Source of the DNA: a virus
Reading direction: 5' to 3' (one strand)
DNA length: 64,000 nt
Virus record (IMG/VR): IMGVR_UViG_3300028275_000013
Location: 24,238 to 88,237 of that record
Below, one piece after another: positions 44,922-52,919 of this stretch. The notes under the pieces are model-generated. The model was not told the DNA's origin and made no database searches. It saw nothing but the letters and a program-made list of their open reading frames with translations. Numbering within the stretch: the stretch's first letter is position 1; each line of letters opens with the position of its first letter. Made by a program: the position numbers and the translations under genes.

Positions 44922-47413
44922 GATTTTACACTAATGTTCAGTTGATTGGAAATCAATTTTTGGTTCGTGGCGTAGAAAATGGTAAAAGATTTGAAACAAG
45001 AGATGAGTTTTTTCCTACTCTTTTTGTAAAAACTAAAAAAGATTCTAAGTATAGGACATTAAGTGGAGAAGCAGTAGAACCAATCAATCCAGGTACAGTT
45101 AAAGATTGTCGGGAGTTCTATAAAAAATATGATGAAATCGATGGGTTCGAGATCTATGGAAATGATCGTTATATCTATCAATATATTTCGGAAAAATATT
45201 CGGAAGATGAAATCAAGTTTGACATTAGTAAAATCAAACTTGTAACTTTGGATATTGAGGTTGCATCAGAGCAAGGATTCCCTGATGTAGAATCTTGCTC
45301 TGAAGAAATTCTTGCAATTACAATTCAGGACTATACAACTAAAGAAATTATTACTTGGGGAGTTAAACCATTTAATAATAAACAGAGTAATGTAACTTAT
45401 CATTACTGCCCAAGTGAATATGAACTTCTTAATAGTTTCATTAATTATTGGATGGTCGATGTTCCCGATGTTGTGACTGGTTGGAACATTCAGTTATATG
45501 ACATTCCATATATCTGTAAAAGATTGAATCGTGTTCTTGGTGAAAAACTAATGAAACGATTTTCCAATTGGGGACTTGTAACTGAAGGTGAGATTTATAT
45601 TAATGGTCGTAAGCATACAACATTTGATGTTGGTGGATTGACTCAACTTGATTACCTTGATCTTTATAAAAAATTTACATATAAAGCACAAGAATCTTAT
45701 CGACTAGATTACATTGCCGAAGTAGAACTGGGTCAGAAGAAACTGGATCACTCAGAGTTTGACACTTTTAAAGATTTCTACACTAAAGGATGGCAGAAAT
45801 TCGTAGAGTACAACATCAAGGATGTGGAACTTGTTGACCGACTGGAAGACAAGATGAAATTGATTGAACTTGCGTTGACAATGGCATATGACGCTAAAGT
45901 GAACTATGCTGATGTGTTCTACCAAGTTCGTATGTGGGATAACATTATCTACACATATCTCAAGAAAAGAAACATTGTCATTCCTCCAAAAAATAAAACA
46001 CAGAAGGATGAAAAGTATGCTGGTGCCTATGTAAAAGAACCTGTTCCTGGAATGTATGATTGGGTTGTGAGTTTTGACTTGAACTCACTGTACCCACACT
46101 TGATTATGATGTATAACATCTCACCAGAAACTCTTTTAGAAGAAAAACATCCAACAGTTTCTGTCGATAAGATTTTGGATCAAAGTCTTAACTTTGAGAT
46201 GTATAAAGATTATGCAGTATGTGCAAATGGTGCAATGTTTCTTAAAGAGGTTCGTGGGTTTCTTCCGGAACTGATGGAAAAAATTTATAATGAACGGGTA
46301 GTCTTTAAGAAGAAGATGCTTGCTGCAGAACAGGAATATGAAAAGACAAAGAACAAAGAGTTGATTAAGGAGATATCTCGCTGCAATAATATTCAGATGG
46401 CGAGAAAGATTCAATTGAACTCTGCTTATGGTGCCATTGGGAATCAGTATTTCCGTTATTACAAACTGGCAAACGCTGAAGCAATCACTCTCTCTGGTCA
46501 AGTTGCTATTCAGTGGATTATGAATAAGGTGAATTCTTATTTGAATAAAATTCTTAAAAGTGGGGATTTTGATTATGTTATTGCTTCTGATACCGACTCT
46601 CTGTATATTAATATGGGCCCTTTGGTTGAAAGTGTATTCCAAGGAAGAGAGAAAACTACTCAAGGCATTGTTTCGTTCCTTGATAAGGTCTGTTCTGTGG
46701 AATTTGAAAAGTATATTGAAAGTTCTTATCAAGAATTGGCGGACTATGTGAATGCTTATGAACAGAAGATGTTTATGAAGCGTGAATGTATTGCTGAGCG
46801 TGGTATTTGGACTGCGAAGAAGCGATATATTCTCAGTGTTTGGGATAGTGAGGGAGTTCGTTATGAGGAACCTAAATTAAAAATTAAAGGGATTGAGGCA
46901 ATTAAATCTTCCACTCCTGCGCCATGTCGTAAAATGCTAAAAGATTCCTTTAAAATTTTGATGAATGGGACGGAGGATGATATAATTAATTTTATTGATA
47001 ATTGTCGCCTTGAATTCAGGACACTTTCTCCAGAATCTATCTCTTTCCCACGATCAGCTTCTGATGTAACTAAATATCAATCTTCTTCCGATATTTACAT
47101 CAAAGGAACTCCAATTCATGTTCGCGGAGCTCTCTTGTTTAATCATTACATAAAGAGTAATAAATTAACTAACAAATATTCTCTTATACAGAATGGAGAA
47201 AAAATTAAGTTTATCTACCTCAAAAAACCCAATATTATCCACGAGAATGTAATCTCATTTATTCAAGATTTTCCTAAAGAGCTTAATCTTGACAGATACA
47301 TAGACTATGATTTACAATTTGAGAAGGCATTTTTAGAACCACTTAAAATTATTCTTGATTCTATTGGTTGGAATGTTGAAAAAACTGTAAGTTTAGAATC
47401 ATTTTTTTCTTAA
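44918..47413 (+). CDS. 43: DNA polymerase gp43
   Basis: Family B replicative DNA polymerase. Exonuclease motifs: TLDIEVAS (D112, E114), VVTGWNIQLYDIPY, and YNIKDVELVDRL. Polymerase motifs: DLNSLYPHLI (A, near residue 387), KIQLNSAYGAIGN (B, near 496), and SDTDSLY (C, near 557). The C-terminal end (TVSLESFFS) is a clamp-binding-type peptide. Length 831 (T4: 898), normal for cyanophages. It overlaps the preceding and following genes. Confidence 0.98.
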   Translation: MRFYTNVQLIGNQFLVRGVENGKRFETRDEFFPTLFVKTKKDSKYRTLSGEAVEPINPGTVKDCREFYKKYDEIDGFEIYGNDRYIYQYISEKYSEDEIKFDISKIKLVTLDIEVASEQGFPDVESCSEEILAITIQDYTTKEIITWGVKPFNNKQSNVTYHYCPSEYELLNSFINYWMVDVPDVVTGWNIQLYDIPYICKRLNRVLGEKLMKRFSNWGLVTEGEIYINGRKHTTFDVGGLTQLDYLDLYKKFTYKAQESYRLDYIAEVELGQKKLDHSEFDTFKDFYTKGWQKFVEYNIKDVELVDRLEDKMKLIELALTMAYDAKVNYADVFYQVRMWDNIIYTYLKKRNIVIPPKNKTQKDEKYAGAYVKEPVPGMYDWVVSFDLNSLYPHLIMMYNISPETLLEEKHPTVSVDKILDQSLNFEMYKDYAVCANGAMFLKEVRGFLPELMEKIYNERVVFKKKMLAAEQEYEKTKNKELIKEISRCNNIQMARKIQLNSAYGAIGNQYFRYYKLANAEAITLSGQVAIQWIMNKVNSYLNKILKSGDFDYVIASDTDSLYINMGPLVESVFQGREKTTQGIVSFLDKVCSVEFEKYIESSYQELADYVNAYEQKMFMKRECIAERGIWTAKKRYILSVWDSEGVRYEEPKLKIKGIEAIKSSTPAPCRKMLKDSFKILMNGTEDDIINFIDNCRLEFRTLSPESISFPRSASDVTKYQSSSDIYIKGTPIHVRGALLFNHYIKSNKLTNKYSLIQNGEKIKFIYLKKPNIIHENVISFIQDFPKELNLDRYIDYDLQFEKAFLEPLKIILDSIGWNVEKTVSLESFFS

Positions 47414-47544
47414 TGGACATACCTATAACAGAAAAAGAATTTAAAATAATTATAGAGATTCTTAAAAATTCTAATCAAAAAGATCTTTATAATAAATTGT
47501 GGACTTTTAACATAAACAGGAAAAATAAATTATGGATTTCTTAA
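47413..47544 (+). CDS. small protein between gp43 and uvsX
   Basis: A 43-residue frame that starts at the last base of the gp43 stop (TAATG) and ends 13 bases into uvsX in another frame. The product is helical and charged ([20 protein letters not shown]). The tight coupling and the fact that it fills the gap support a real gene. Function unknown. Confidence 0.55.
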   Translation: MDIPITEKEFKIIIEILKNSNQKDLYNKLWTFNINRKNKLWIS

Positions 47545-48539
47545 AAGATATTGTAAAAGAAATTGGTGGTGAGTATACGCAACTTGCCGCAGACATTGAT
47601 GAGACTGAAAAATATGTTGACACTGGTTCGTACATTTTTAATGCACTGGTTTCAGGTAGTATATTTGGTGGTGTATCTGGGAACAAGATTACTGCTATTG
47701 CTGGAGAGTCTAGTACTGGAAAAACTTTCTTCTCGCTCGCCGTTGTTAAGAATTTTCTTGATACCAATCCCGATGGTTATTGTCTCTATTTTGATACTGA
47801 GGCTGCTATTACTAAATCACTTGTAGAATCCCGTGGAATTGATACTTCTCGCCTTGTGGTTGTTAATGTTGTTACTATTGAAGAATTTCGTGGAAAAGCA
47901 TTAAAAGCAGTAGACCTATACTTAAAAAAACCTGTAGAAGAACGCAAACCTTGCATGTTTGTGCTAGACTCTTTAGGAATGCTTTCCACTGAAAAAGAAA
48001 TCACTGATGCACTCAATGATAAACAAGTTCGTGATATGACTAAATCTCAACTTGTCAAAGGTGCATTCCGAATGCTCACACTTAAATTAGGTCAAGCAAA
48101 TGTTCCACTCCTTGTCACAAATCATACATACGATGTCATCGGAGCTTATGTACCAACGAAAGAAATGGGGGGAGGTTCTGGACTCAAATACGCAGCAAGT
48201 ACGATCATTTATCTCAGCAAAAAGAAAGAAAAGGATGGAACAGAAGTGGTCGGCAATATTATCAAAGCTAAGACTGCTAAATCGCGTTTGAGTAAGGAGA
48301 ATAAAGATGTTGAGATCCGTCTGTATTATGATGAGCGCGGCCTTGATCGTTACTATGGTCTTCTGGAACTTGGTGAGATTGGTGGACTCTGGAAGAATGT
48401 AGCAGGACGCTATGAAATTGATGGTAAGAAAATTTATGCTAAACAGATTCTAAAAGAACCTGAAGTATACTTCACAGAAGAAGTAATGGAACAATTAGAC
48501 CAAATCGCACGAAAGGAATTTAGTTATGGAGAAAGTTGA
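47532..48539 (+). CDS. uvsX: RecA-like recombinase UvsX
   Basis: Strand-exchange protein for recombination-dependent replication. Walker A is GESSTGKT near residue 59, Walker B is CMFVLDSLG, and the DNA-binding-loop region includes [19 protein letters not shown]. Length 335 (T4: about 390). It overlaps gp41 by 14 bases, linking recombinase and helicase expression. UvsY, its mediator, is at 28967. Confidence 0.97.
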   Translation: MDFLKDIVKEIGGEYTQLAADIDETEKYVDTGSYIFNALVSGSIFGGVSGNKITAIAGESSTGKTFFSLAVVKNFLDTNPDGYCLYFDTEAAITKSLVESRGIDTSRLVVVNVVTIEEFRGKALKAVDLYLKKPVEERKPCMFVLDSLGMLSTEKEITDALNDKQVRDMTKSQLVKGAFRMLTLKLGQANVPLLVTNHTYDVIGAYVPTKEMGGGSGLKYAASTIIYLSKKKEKDGTEVVGNIIKAKTAKSRLSKENKDVEIRLYYDERGLDRYYGLLELGEIGGLWKNVAGRYEIDGKKIYAKQILKEPEVYFTEEVMEQLDQIARKEFSYGES

Positions 48540-49902
48540 GTTTCTAATTCTTAGAAACCTTTTATACAATGAACAATACATTAGGAAAGTAATTCCTTTT
48601 ATTAAATCTGAATATTTTGAAGACCTTAATCAAAAAATTATATTTGAAGAAATTCAGTCTTTTGTACAACAATACAATCAACCAACAACTAAAGAGGTTC
48701 TTTGTATCGAGATAGAAAAAAGAACAGACATTAATGAACAGTCTTTTAAGGAAATTGTGCAAGTAATTTCTTGTTTGGATGATGTGCCTGTTGAGTTTGA
48801 TTGGTTAGTTAATACCACTGAAAAATGGTGTCGTGATCGTGCCATTTATTTGGCACTTATGGAATCAATTCATATTACAGACGGTAAAGATGAAAAGAAA
48901 AATCGTGACAGTATTCCTTCTATTCTTTCTGATGCTCTTGCTGTAAGTTTTGATACTCATATCGGACATGATTATCTACAAGACTATGAACAAAGATACG
49001 AATCATATCATAAAAAGGAGGATAAAATTGAATTTGATCTCGAATACTTTAATAAAATCACGAAAGGTGGTCTCCCTAACAAAACTCTTAACATCGCTCT
49101 TGCTGGTACGGGCGTCGGGAAGTCTTTATTCATGTGCCATATGGCTAGCTCCGTCTTGCTCCAGGGACGGAACGTTCTGTACATTACGCTGGAAATGGCA
49201 GAAGAACGCATTGCTGAAAGAATTGACGCAAACCTCCTGAATGTTCCTATTCAGGATATTGTAGATCTACCAAAGCAAATGTTTGAGAATAAGGTTACAA
49301 ACCTTGCAAAGAAAACTCAAGGTACTTTAATCATTAAAGAGTATCCAACTGCTTCTGCACACTCTGGACATTTTAAGTCTCTTCTGAATGAACTTGCTCT
49401 TAAGAAATCGTTCAAACCAGATATTATCTTTATTGATTATCTAAACATTTGTTCATCTTCAAGGTATAAGGGTAATAGTAATATCAACTCTTATACTTTT
49501 GTAAAAGCAATTGCAGAAGAACTTCGTGGTCTTGCTGTGGAATTTAATGTTCCCATTGTAAGTGCTACTCAGACTACTCGTTCTGGTTATGGTTCTTCTG
49601 ATGTGGAACTAACAGATACTTCTGAGTCTTTCGGTCTCCCTGCAACTGCTGACTTGATGTTTGCGTTAATTTCTACAGAAGAACTTGAAGGTCTTGGTCA
49701 AATTCTTGTGAAACAACTTAAGAATCGTTATAATGATCCAACAATTCATAAGCGTTTTGTTGTTGGTATTGATCGTGCCAAGATGAGACTTTATGATTGT
49801 GAACAATCTGCTCAGCAAGATATTCTTGACAACGGAAAGGATGAAGAGTATGATTATGAAGAAAAGAAACCTAAAAAATCATTTGAGGGATTTAAATTCT
49901 GA
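48526..49902 (+). CDS. 41: replicative DNA helicase gp41
   Basis: DnaB-family hexameric helicase of the phage primosome, partner of gp61 primase. Walker A is [10 protein letters not shown] near residue 197, Walker B is IIFIDYLNI, and the RecA-type loop has [10 protein letters not shown]. Length 458 (T4: 475). The N-terminal domain is helical ([20 protein letters not shown]). The stop shares a base with the mazG start. Confidence 0.97.
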   Translation: MEKVEFLILRNLLYNEQYIRKVIPFIKSEYFEDLNQKIIFEEIQSFVQQYNQPTTKEVLCIEIEKRTDINEQSFKEIVQVISCLDDVPVEFDWLVNTTEKWCRDRAIYLALMESIHITDGKDEKKNRDSIPSILSDALAVSFDTHIGHDYLQDYEQRYESYHKKEDKIEFDLEYFNKITKGGLPNKTLNIALAGTGVGKSLFMCHMASSVLLQGRNVLYITLEMAEERIAERIDANLLNVPIQDIVDLPKQMFENKVTNLAKKTQGTLIIKEYPTASAHSGHFKSLLNELALKKSFKPDIIFIDYLNICSSSRYKGNSNINSYTFVKAIAEELRGLAVEFNVPIVSATQTTRSGYGSSDVELTDTSESFGLPATADLMFALISTEELEGLGQILVKQLKNRYNDPTIHKRFVVGIDRAKMRLYDCEQSAQQDILDNGKDEEYDYEEKKPKKSFEGFKF

Positions 49903-50306
49903 TGACTATTGATCTTAATAAGTATGTCGAGTTCGTTAATACCACTACTTCTAATCCTAGTAAAGACCACGCATCTTTCATCAACAGTCTTATGGAACTA
50001 AGGGAACAGGAGTTTCCTACCGAAAGACTGCTTACTGCTGCTGTAGGAATGTCTGCCGAAGCAGGTGAATTTACTGAAATTGTAAAGAAGATTGTCTTTC
50101 AAGGTAAACCTGTAAATCAAGAAAACTTGTTTCACTTGAAGCGTGAACTTGGGGACATTATGTGGTATGTTTCTCAGGCATGTATTGGACTTGATATTTC
50201 TCTTGAAGAAGTTATTCAAATGAACTTTGAGAAATTAAATGCTCGTTATCCTGAAGGTGCTTTCAGTATTGAGCGTTCTGAAAATCGTAAAAATGGAGAT
50301 CTATGA
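49902..50306 (+). CDS. mazG: MazG-like nucleotide pyrophosphohydrolase
   Basis: A 134-residue MazG-type enzyme. The metal-binding helix pairs are EAGEFTEIVKKIVFQG and KRELGDIMWYVSQACI, giving the ExxE..ExxD pattern of all-alpha NTP pyrophosphatases. Cyanophages commonly carry it. Suggested roles are hydrolysing dNTPs or altering host (p)ppGpp signalling, which I cannot tell apart. It follows gp41 and overlaps the next small gene by 4 bases. Confidence 0.9.
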   Translation: MTIDLNKYVEFVNTTTSNPSKDHASFINSLMELREQEFPTERLLTAAVGMSAEAGEFTEIVKKIVFQGKPVNQENLFHLKRELGDIMWYVSQACIGLDISLEEVIQMNFEKLNARYPEGAFSIERSENRKNGDL

Positions 50307-50488
50307 CTAAAGAAAAACAAGTAACAATTAAAATGGATGCTCGTGCAGCAGCAGCAGTTCGTCAAGTTTTGTTTGATGCACAAAAAGGATATACTTATGA
50401 TGAAGTGAGTGTTCCTCCGCGTGTAATTGATATTCGTGAAGTAATTCAACAACTTGACGATAATATTGGTGCTGTTCTTGGTATTTGA
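50303..50488 (+). CDS. small hypothetical protein
   Basis: A 61-residue protein starting in a 4-base overlap with mazG. The first half is helical with an Ala run (MDARAAAAVRQVLFDAQKGY) and the second half is mixed (VSVPPRVIDIREVIQQLDDN). It is the last gene of the uvsX-gp41-mazG unit, followed by a short terminator. Function unknown. Confidence 0.65.
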   Translation: MTKEKQVTIKMDARAAAAVRQVLFDAQKGYTYDEVSVPPRVIDIREVIQQLDDNIGAVLGI

Positions 50489-50507
50489 TCCTTCGGGGTC
50501 TTTTTTT
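50488..50507 (+). terminator. short terminator fused to a late-type motif
   Basis: A small stem GATCC / GGGTC (one G-T pair) with a TTCG loop, then seven T, running directly into TATAAATAAATATA. Confidence 0.65.
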
Positions 50508-50518
50508 ATAAATAAATA
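50508..50518 (+). promoter_or_regulatory. late-type promoter for histone-like gene
   Basis: TATAAATAAATATA begins in the T run of the terminator, 25 bases before the histone-like gene. Confidence 0.6.
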
Positions 50519-50542
50519 TACAGAATTACTAAAAACTTTCAA

Positions 50543-51439
50543 ATGGATTCTAAAGAACTTAGAGGTTTGTGTGAAGCATATAGTGCAATTTATGATGAAG
50601 ATCTTAGAGATGAGTTGGAAGAAATGTCAGATGAGTTTGCTGGCATTGAAGATCTTACTGACGAAGAAATTGATACAATTGTAGAAGAAACAATTGATGA
50701 AATGCTTGAAGAAGGATATGATTTTGATGAAGTGGAAGAAATCTTTGAAGAAGTTCTTTCGGAAGCAAGAGTTGATATGAGTGCTCGTGCTGCGGCAAGA
50801 AAGCAGTATGCACAATCTTCAGAAAAAGCGGCAAGTCAAGCAAGAAAGGCAGGCGCATCTGTAGTCAGAAAGGAAAAGAGAGCAGAAAAAATTGCTAAAG
50901 TAAAAGGTGCTGTTAAGTCTGCACTTGGAAAAGCAAAGTCTGCTGGTAAAGCAGCAGTTGCAAAAGCAAAGGAAGCTGGAAAAGAAGCAAAGTTCCGTGC
51001 TGTTGATAGACCAGCAGCTGCATATGCAACAAAGAGAGGTCTTCACCCTGCTGCAGGAATGGCTGCAAGATCGAAGGATCCTGAAAAGAGAAGAGGACTG
51101 AGAGCAAAAGTTGCTGCTGATATTAAAGGTAGAATTAAGAAGAAAATCGCTCAAGCGCAAGTAGGTGCTTATAGTGCTGCAAGAAAAGCAGGACAAGCAG
51201 CATCTGATGTTGCTGGAAAAGCAAAGCAAAGTGCTAAGTACACTGCAGCAAGAACAAAGAGAGGTGTTAAAAAAGCAGTAGGAGCAGCTGCATCTGGAGT
51301 TGCTTCTGGTGCTTCAAAACTTGCTTCAAGAATGGCAACTGAAGAAGTTGATGTATTTGATACAACTCTTGCCGAATTGATGGAGCAAGGTAACACTAGA
51401 GAAGAAGCATTGAAAATTATGGTTACTGAAACTATCTGA
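50543..51439 (+). CDS. histone-like internal head protein candidate
   Basis: A 298-residue protein of two opposite halves. Residues 1-74 are very acidic (DELEEMSDEFAGIEDLTDEE). After LSEA (E74/A75), which fits the gp21 site, the chain turns into a Lys/Ala-rich, histone-H1-like sequence (KVKGAVKSALGKAKSAGKAA, later RTKRGVKKAVGAAASG). A short acidic tail closes it. The layout suggests an acidic propeptide removed in the prohead, freeing a DNA-binding internal protein. It has its own late-type motif. Cleavage and packaging are inferred. Confidence 0.72.
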   Translation: MDSKELRGLCEAYSAIYDEDLRDELEEMSDEFAGIEDLTDEEIDTIVEETIDEMLEEGYDFDEVEEIFEEVLSEARVDMSARAAARKQYAQSSEKAASQARKAGASVVRKEKRAEKIAKVKGAVKSALGKAKSAGKAAVAKAKEAGKEAKFRAVDRPAAAYATKRGLHPAAGMAARSKDPEKRRGLRAKVAADIKGRIKKKIAQAQVGAYSAARKAGQAASDVAGKAKQSAKYTAARTKRGVKKAVGAAASGVASGASKLASRMATEEVDVFDTTLAELMEQGNTREEALKIMVTETI

Positions 51440-51445
51440 TAAATA
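51439..51445 (+). promoter_or_regulatory. late-type motif after histone-like gene
   Basis: ATAAATA overlaps the stop of the histone-like gene, upstream of the terminator and tRNA-Ala. Confidence 0.3.
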
Positions 51446-51462
51446 AATCGGAAGGTTGCTTT

Positions 51463-51494
51463 AACCCCTTGACTTTTTAGTTGAGGGGTTTTAT
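51463..51494 (+). terminator. terminator hairpin overlapping tRNA-Ala promoter
   Basis: AACCCC (51463-51468) pairs with GGGGTT (51485-51490), followed by TT. The loop contains the -35 of the tRNA promoter. Confidence 0.7.
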
Positions 51495-51497
51495 AAT
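51469..51497 (+). promoter_or_regulatory. sigma70-type promoter for tRNA-Ala
   Basis: TTGACT (51469-51474), a 17-base spacer, and a perfect TATAAT (51492-51497). The predicted start lies about 4 bases before the tRNA 5' end. Confidence 0.85.
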
Positions 51498-51507
51498 GTC
51501 TAAACTT

Positions 51508-51581
51508 GGGGAATTAGCTCAGTCTGGTAGAGCGCCTGCTTTGCAAGCAGGATGTCAGGAGTTCGAGTCTCCTATTCTCCA
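51508..51581 (+). tRNA. tRNA-Ala (UGC)
   Basis: A full cloverleaf. The acceptor GGGGAAT pairs with ATTCTCC and includes a G-U pair at the third position, the alanine identity element. The anticodon stem is CCTGC / GCAGG with loop TTTGCAA, giving anticodon UGC. The T-loop is GTTCGAGTC. The CCA end is not encoded. Confidence 0.95.
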
Positions 51582-51609
51582 TAAATATAAAAGCAGAAAA
51601 AAATAAATA
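51581..51609 (+). promoter_or_regulatory. two late-type motifs before the nucleotidyltransferase
   Basis: ATAAATA occurs at 51581-51587, touching the tRNA end, and at 51603-51609, 21 bases before the next start. Confidence 0.55.
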
Positions 51610-51629
51610 AAAGTATAAAAATAAACAAT

Positions 51630-52907
51630 ATGAAGAGTTTCTTCCAATTTTTATCAGAAGCAACGCAATCGCAAGCATCTATGCAGGCGAAAAAACTTGG
51701 ATTGCGTGGAGATGGTCATGGTGGATGGGTAGATAGATCTGGCAAAACAGTTGCAAGAACAGAAGAAGGGAAACTTAAATTCACTGATGGTAGACCGACA
51801 AAGGGAGAAAAGCAACCAGTAAATAAACAAGCAAAAACTCAATTACCTCAAGCAACTCAAGCAACACAAGCACCTGCACCACAACCTCAAGCGGTATCAG
51901 GACAAGCACCAGAAGAGCAACCTGAAGAAGAACTATCACCACTTACTATTGTTTTTGGTCGCTTTAACCCACCAACAATTGGTCATGATAAACTTCTTAA
52001 GTCGGCAAAGAGGATTTCTGTTGGTGGAGATATTAAGATTTATCCTTCAAGAACTCAAGATCCAAAGAAAAATCCACTAGATCCTGATATCAAAATTTCT
52101 TACATGAAAAAAATGTTCCCAGATTTTGAGGAGAACATTATTAATGACCCATATATGAGAACAATCTTTGATGTTCTTGTTGCAGCACAAGAAGAAGGAT
52201 ATACTAGTGTGAATATTGTTGTGGGTTCTGATCGTCAGGCAGAATTTGAAAACCTTGCCCAAAAATATAATGGAGAACTATATAATTTTGATTTAATTCG
52301 AGTTGTATCTGCTGGAGTAAGAGATGCTGATGCAGAAGGTATCGAGGGAATGTCTGCATCTAAAATGAGAAAAGCAGTATTAGATAATGATTTTAATTCT
52401 TTCCGTAGAGGAACACCAAAAACATTAGATGATGGAGAAACACAAACACTTTTTGATGCTGTTCGACAGGGAATGAAAGTTAAGAAATCTAAGGTTAAAA
52501 AGGAAAGTTATTCTCTATGGGATATTGCCCCTAAGTATGATATGAAAAATCTTCGTGAAAATTATGTAAAGGGAAAAATATTTAAAATAGGCGATAAAAT
52601 TCAAAATTTAAATACAGGATTAATTGGTGAAGTAATGCGTAGAGGAACTAATCATTTGATATGTGTGACGGAAGAAGGATATATGTTTAAATCTTGGATC
52701 AAAGATTTGATGGAATATTCTGAAGTAGAAATGAATAGTCCAATGAGAGATAAAGTACATCCAAATACTCTTGTTGGAACTCTTGGTGCATTTAAACACT
52801 ATGCAAAAATGACTCCAGGATCGGTTGGAACTAATAAACAATATCTCCAATTTGGAGGAAAGTCATATGGAACCAATTTCATAAATAAGTATAAGGCAAA
52901 AAAGTAA
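51630..52907 (+). CDS. nucleotidyltransferase with capsid-targeting-like N-terminus
   Basis: This 425-residue protein starts MKSFFQFLSEA, like the T4 capsid-targeting sequence MKTYQEFIAEA, with a gp21-type site LSE/A after residue 10. A linker of small modules and Pro/Gln follows. Residues 105-255 are a cytidylyltransferase-like domain: GRFNPPTIGH (nucleotide-binding T-x-G-H) and MSASKMR (the SxxxxR loop). An SH3-like module (GDKIQNLNTGLIGEVMRRG, then FKSWIKDLMEY) lies near 315-370. The family makes NAD, CoA or CDP-linked compounds; the substrate here is unknown. Head packaging and delivery into the host is an inference from the N-terminus. Confidence 0.8.
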   Translation: MKSFFQFLSEATQSQASMQAKKLGLRGDGHGGWVDRSGKTVARTEEGKLKFTDGRPTKGEKQPVNKQAKTQLPQATQATQAPAPQPQAVSGQAPEEQPEEELSPLTIVFGRFNPPTIGHDKLLKSAKRISVGGDIKIYPSRTQDPKKNPLDPDIKISYMKKMFPDFEENIINDPYMRTIFDVLVAAQEEGYTSVNIVVGSDRQAEFENLAQKYNGELYNFDLIRVVSAGVRDADAEGIEGMSASKMRKAVLDNDFNSFRRGTPKTLDDGETQTLFDAVRQGMKVKKSKVKKESYSLWDIAPKYDMKNLRENYVKGKIFKIGDKIQNLNTGLIGEVMRRGTNHLICVTEEGYMFKSWIKDLMEYSEVEMNSPMRDKVHPNTLVGTLGAFKHYAKMTPGSVGTNKQYLQFGGKSYGTNFINKYKAKK

Positions 52908-52919
52908 GTACTTATTAAG

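Noticed and set aside
50655-51229. Cys/Ser-rich and Leu/Gln-rich antisense frames over the histone-like gene
   Set aside because: They mirror the Lys/Ala repeat composition and have no support of their own.
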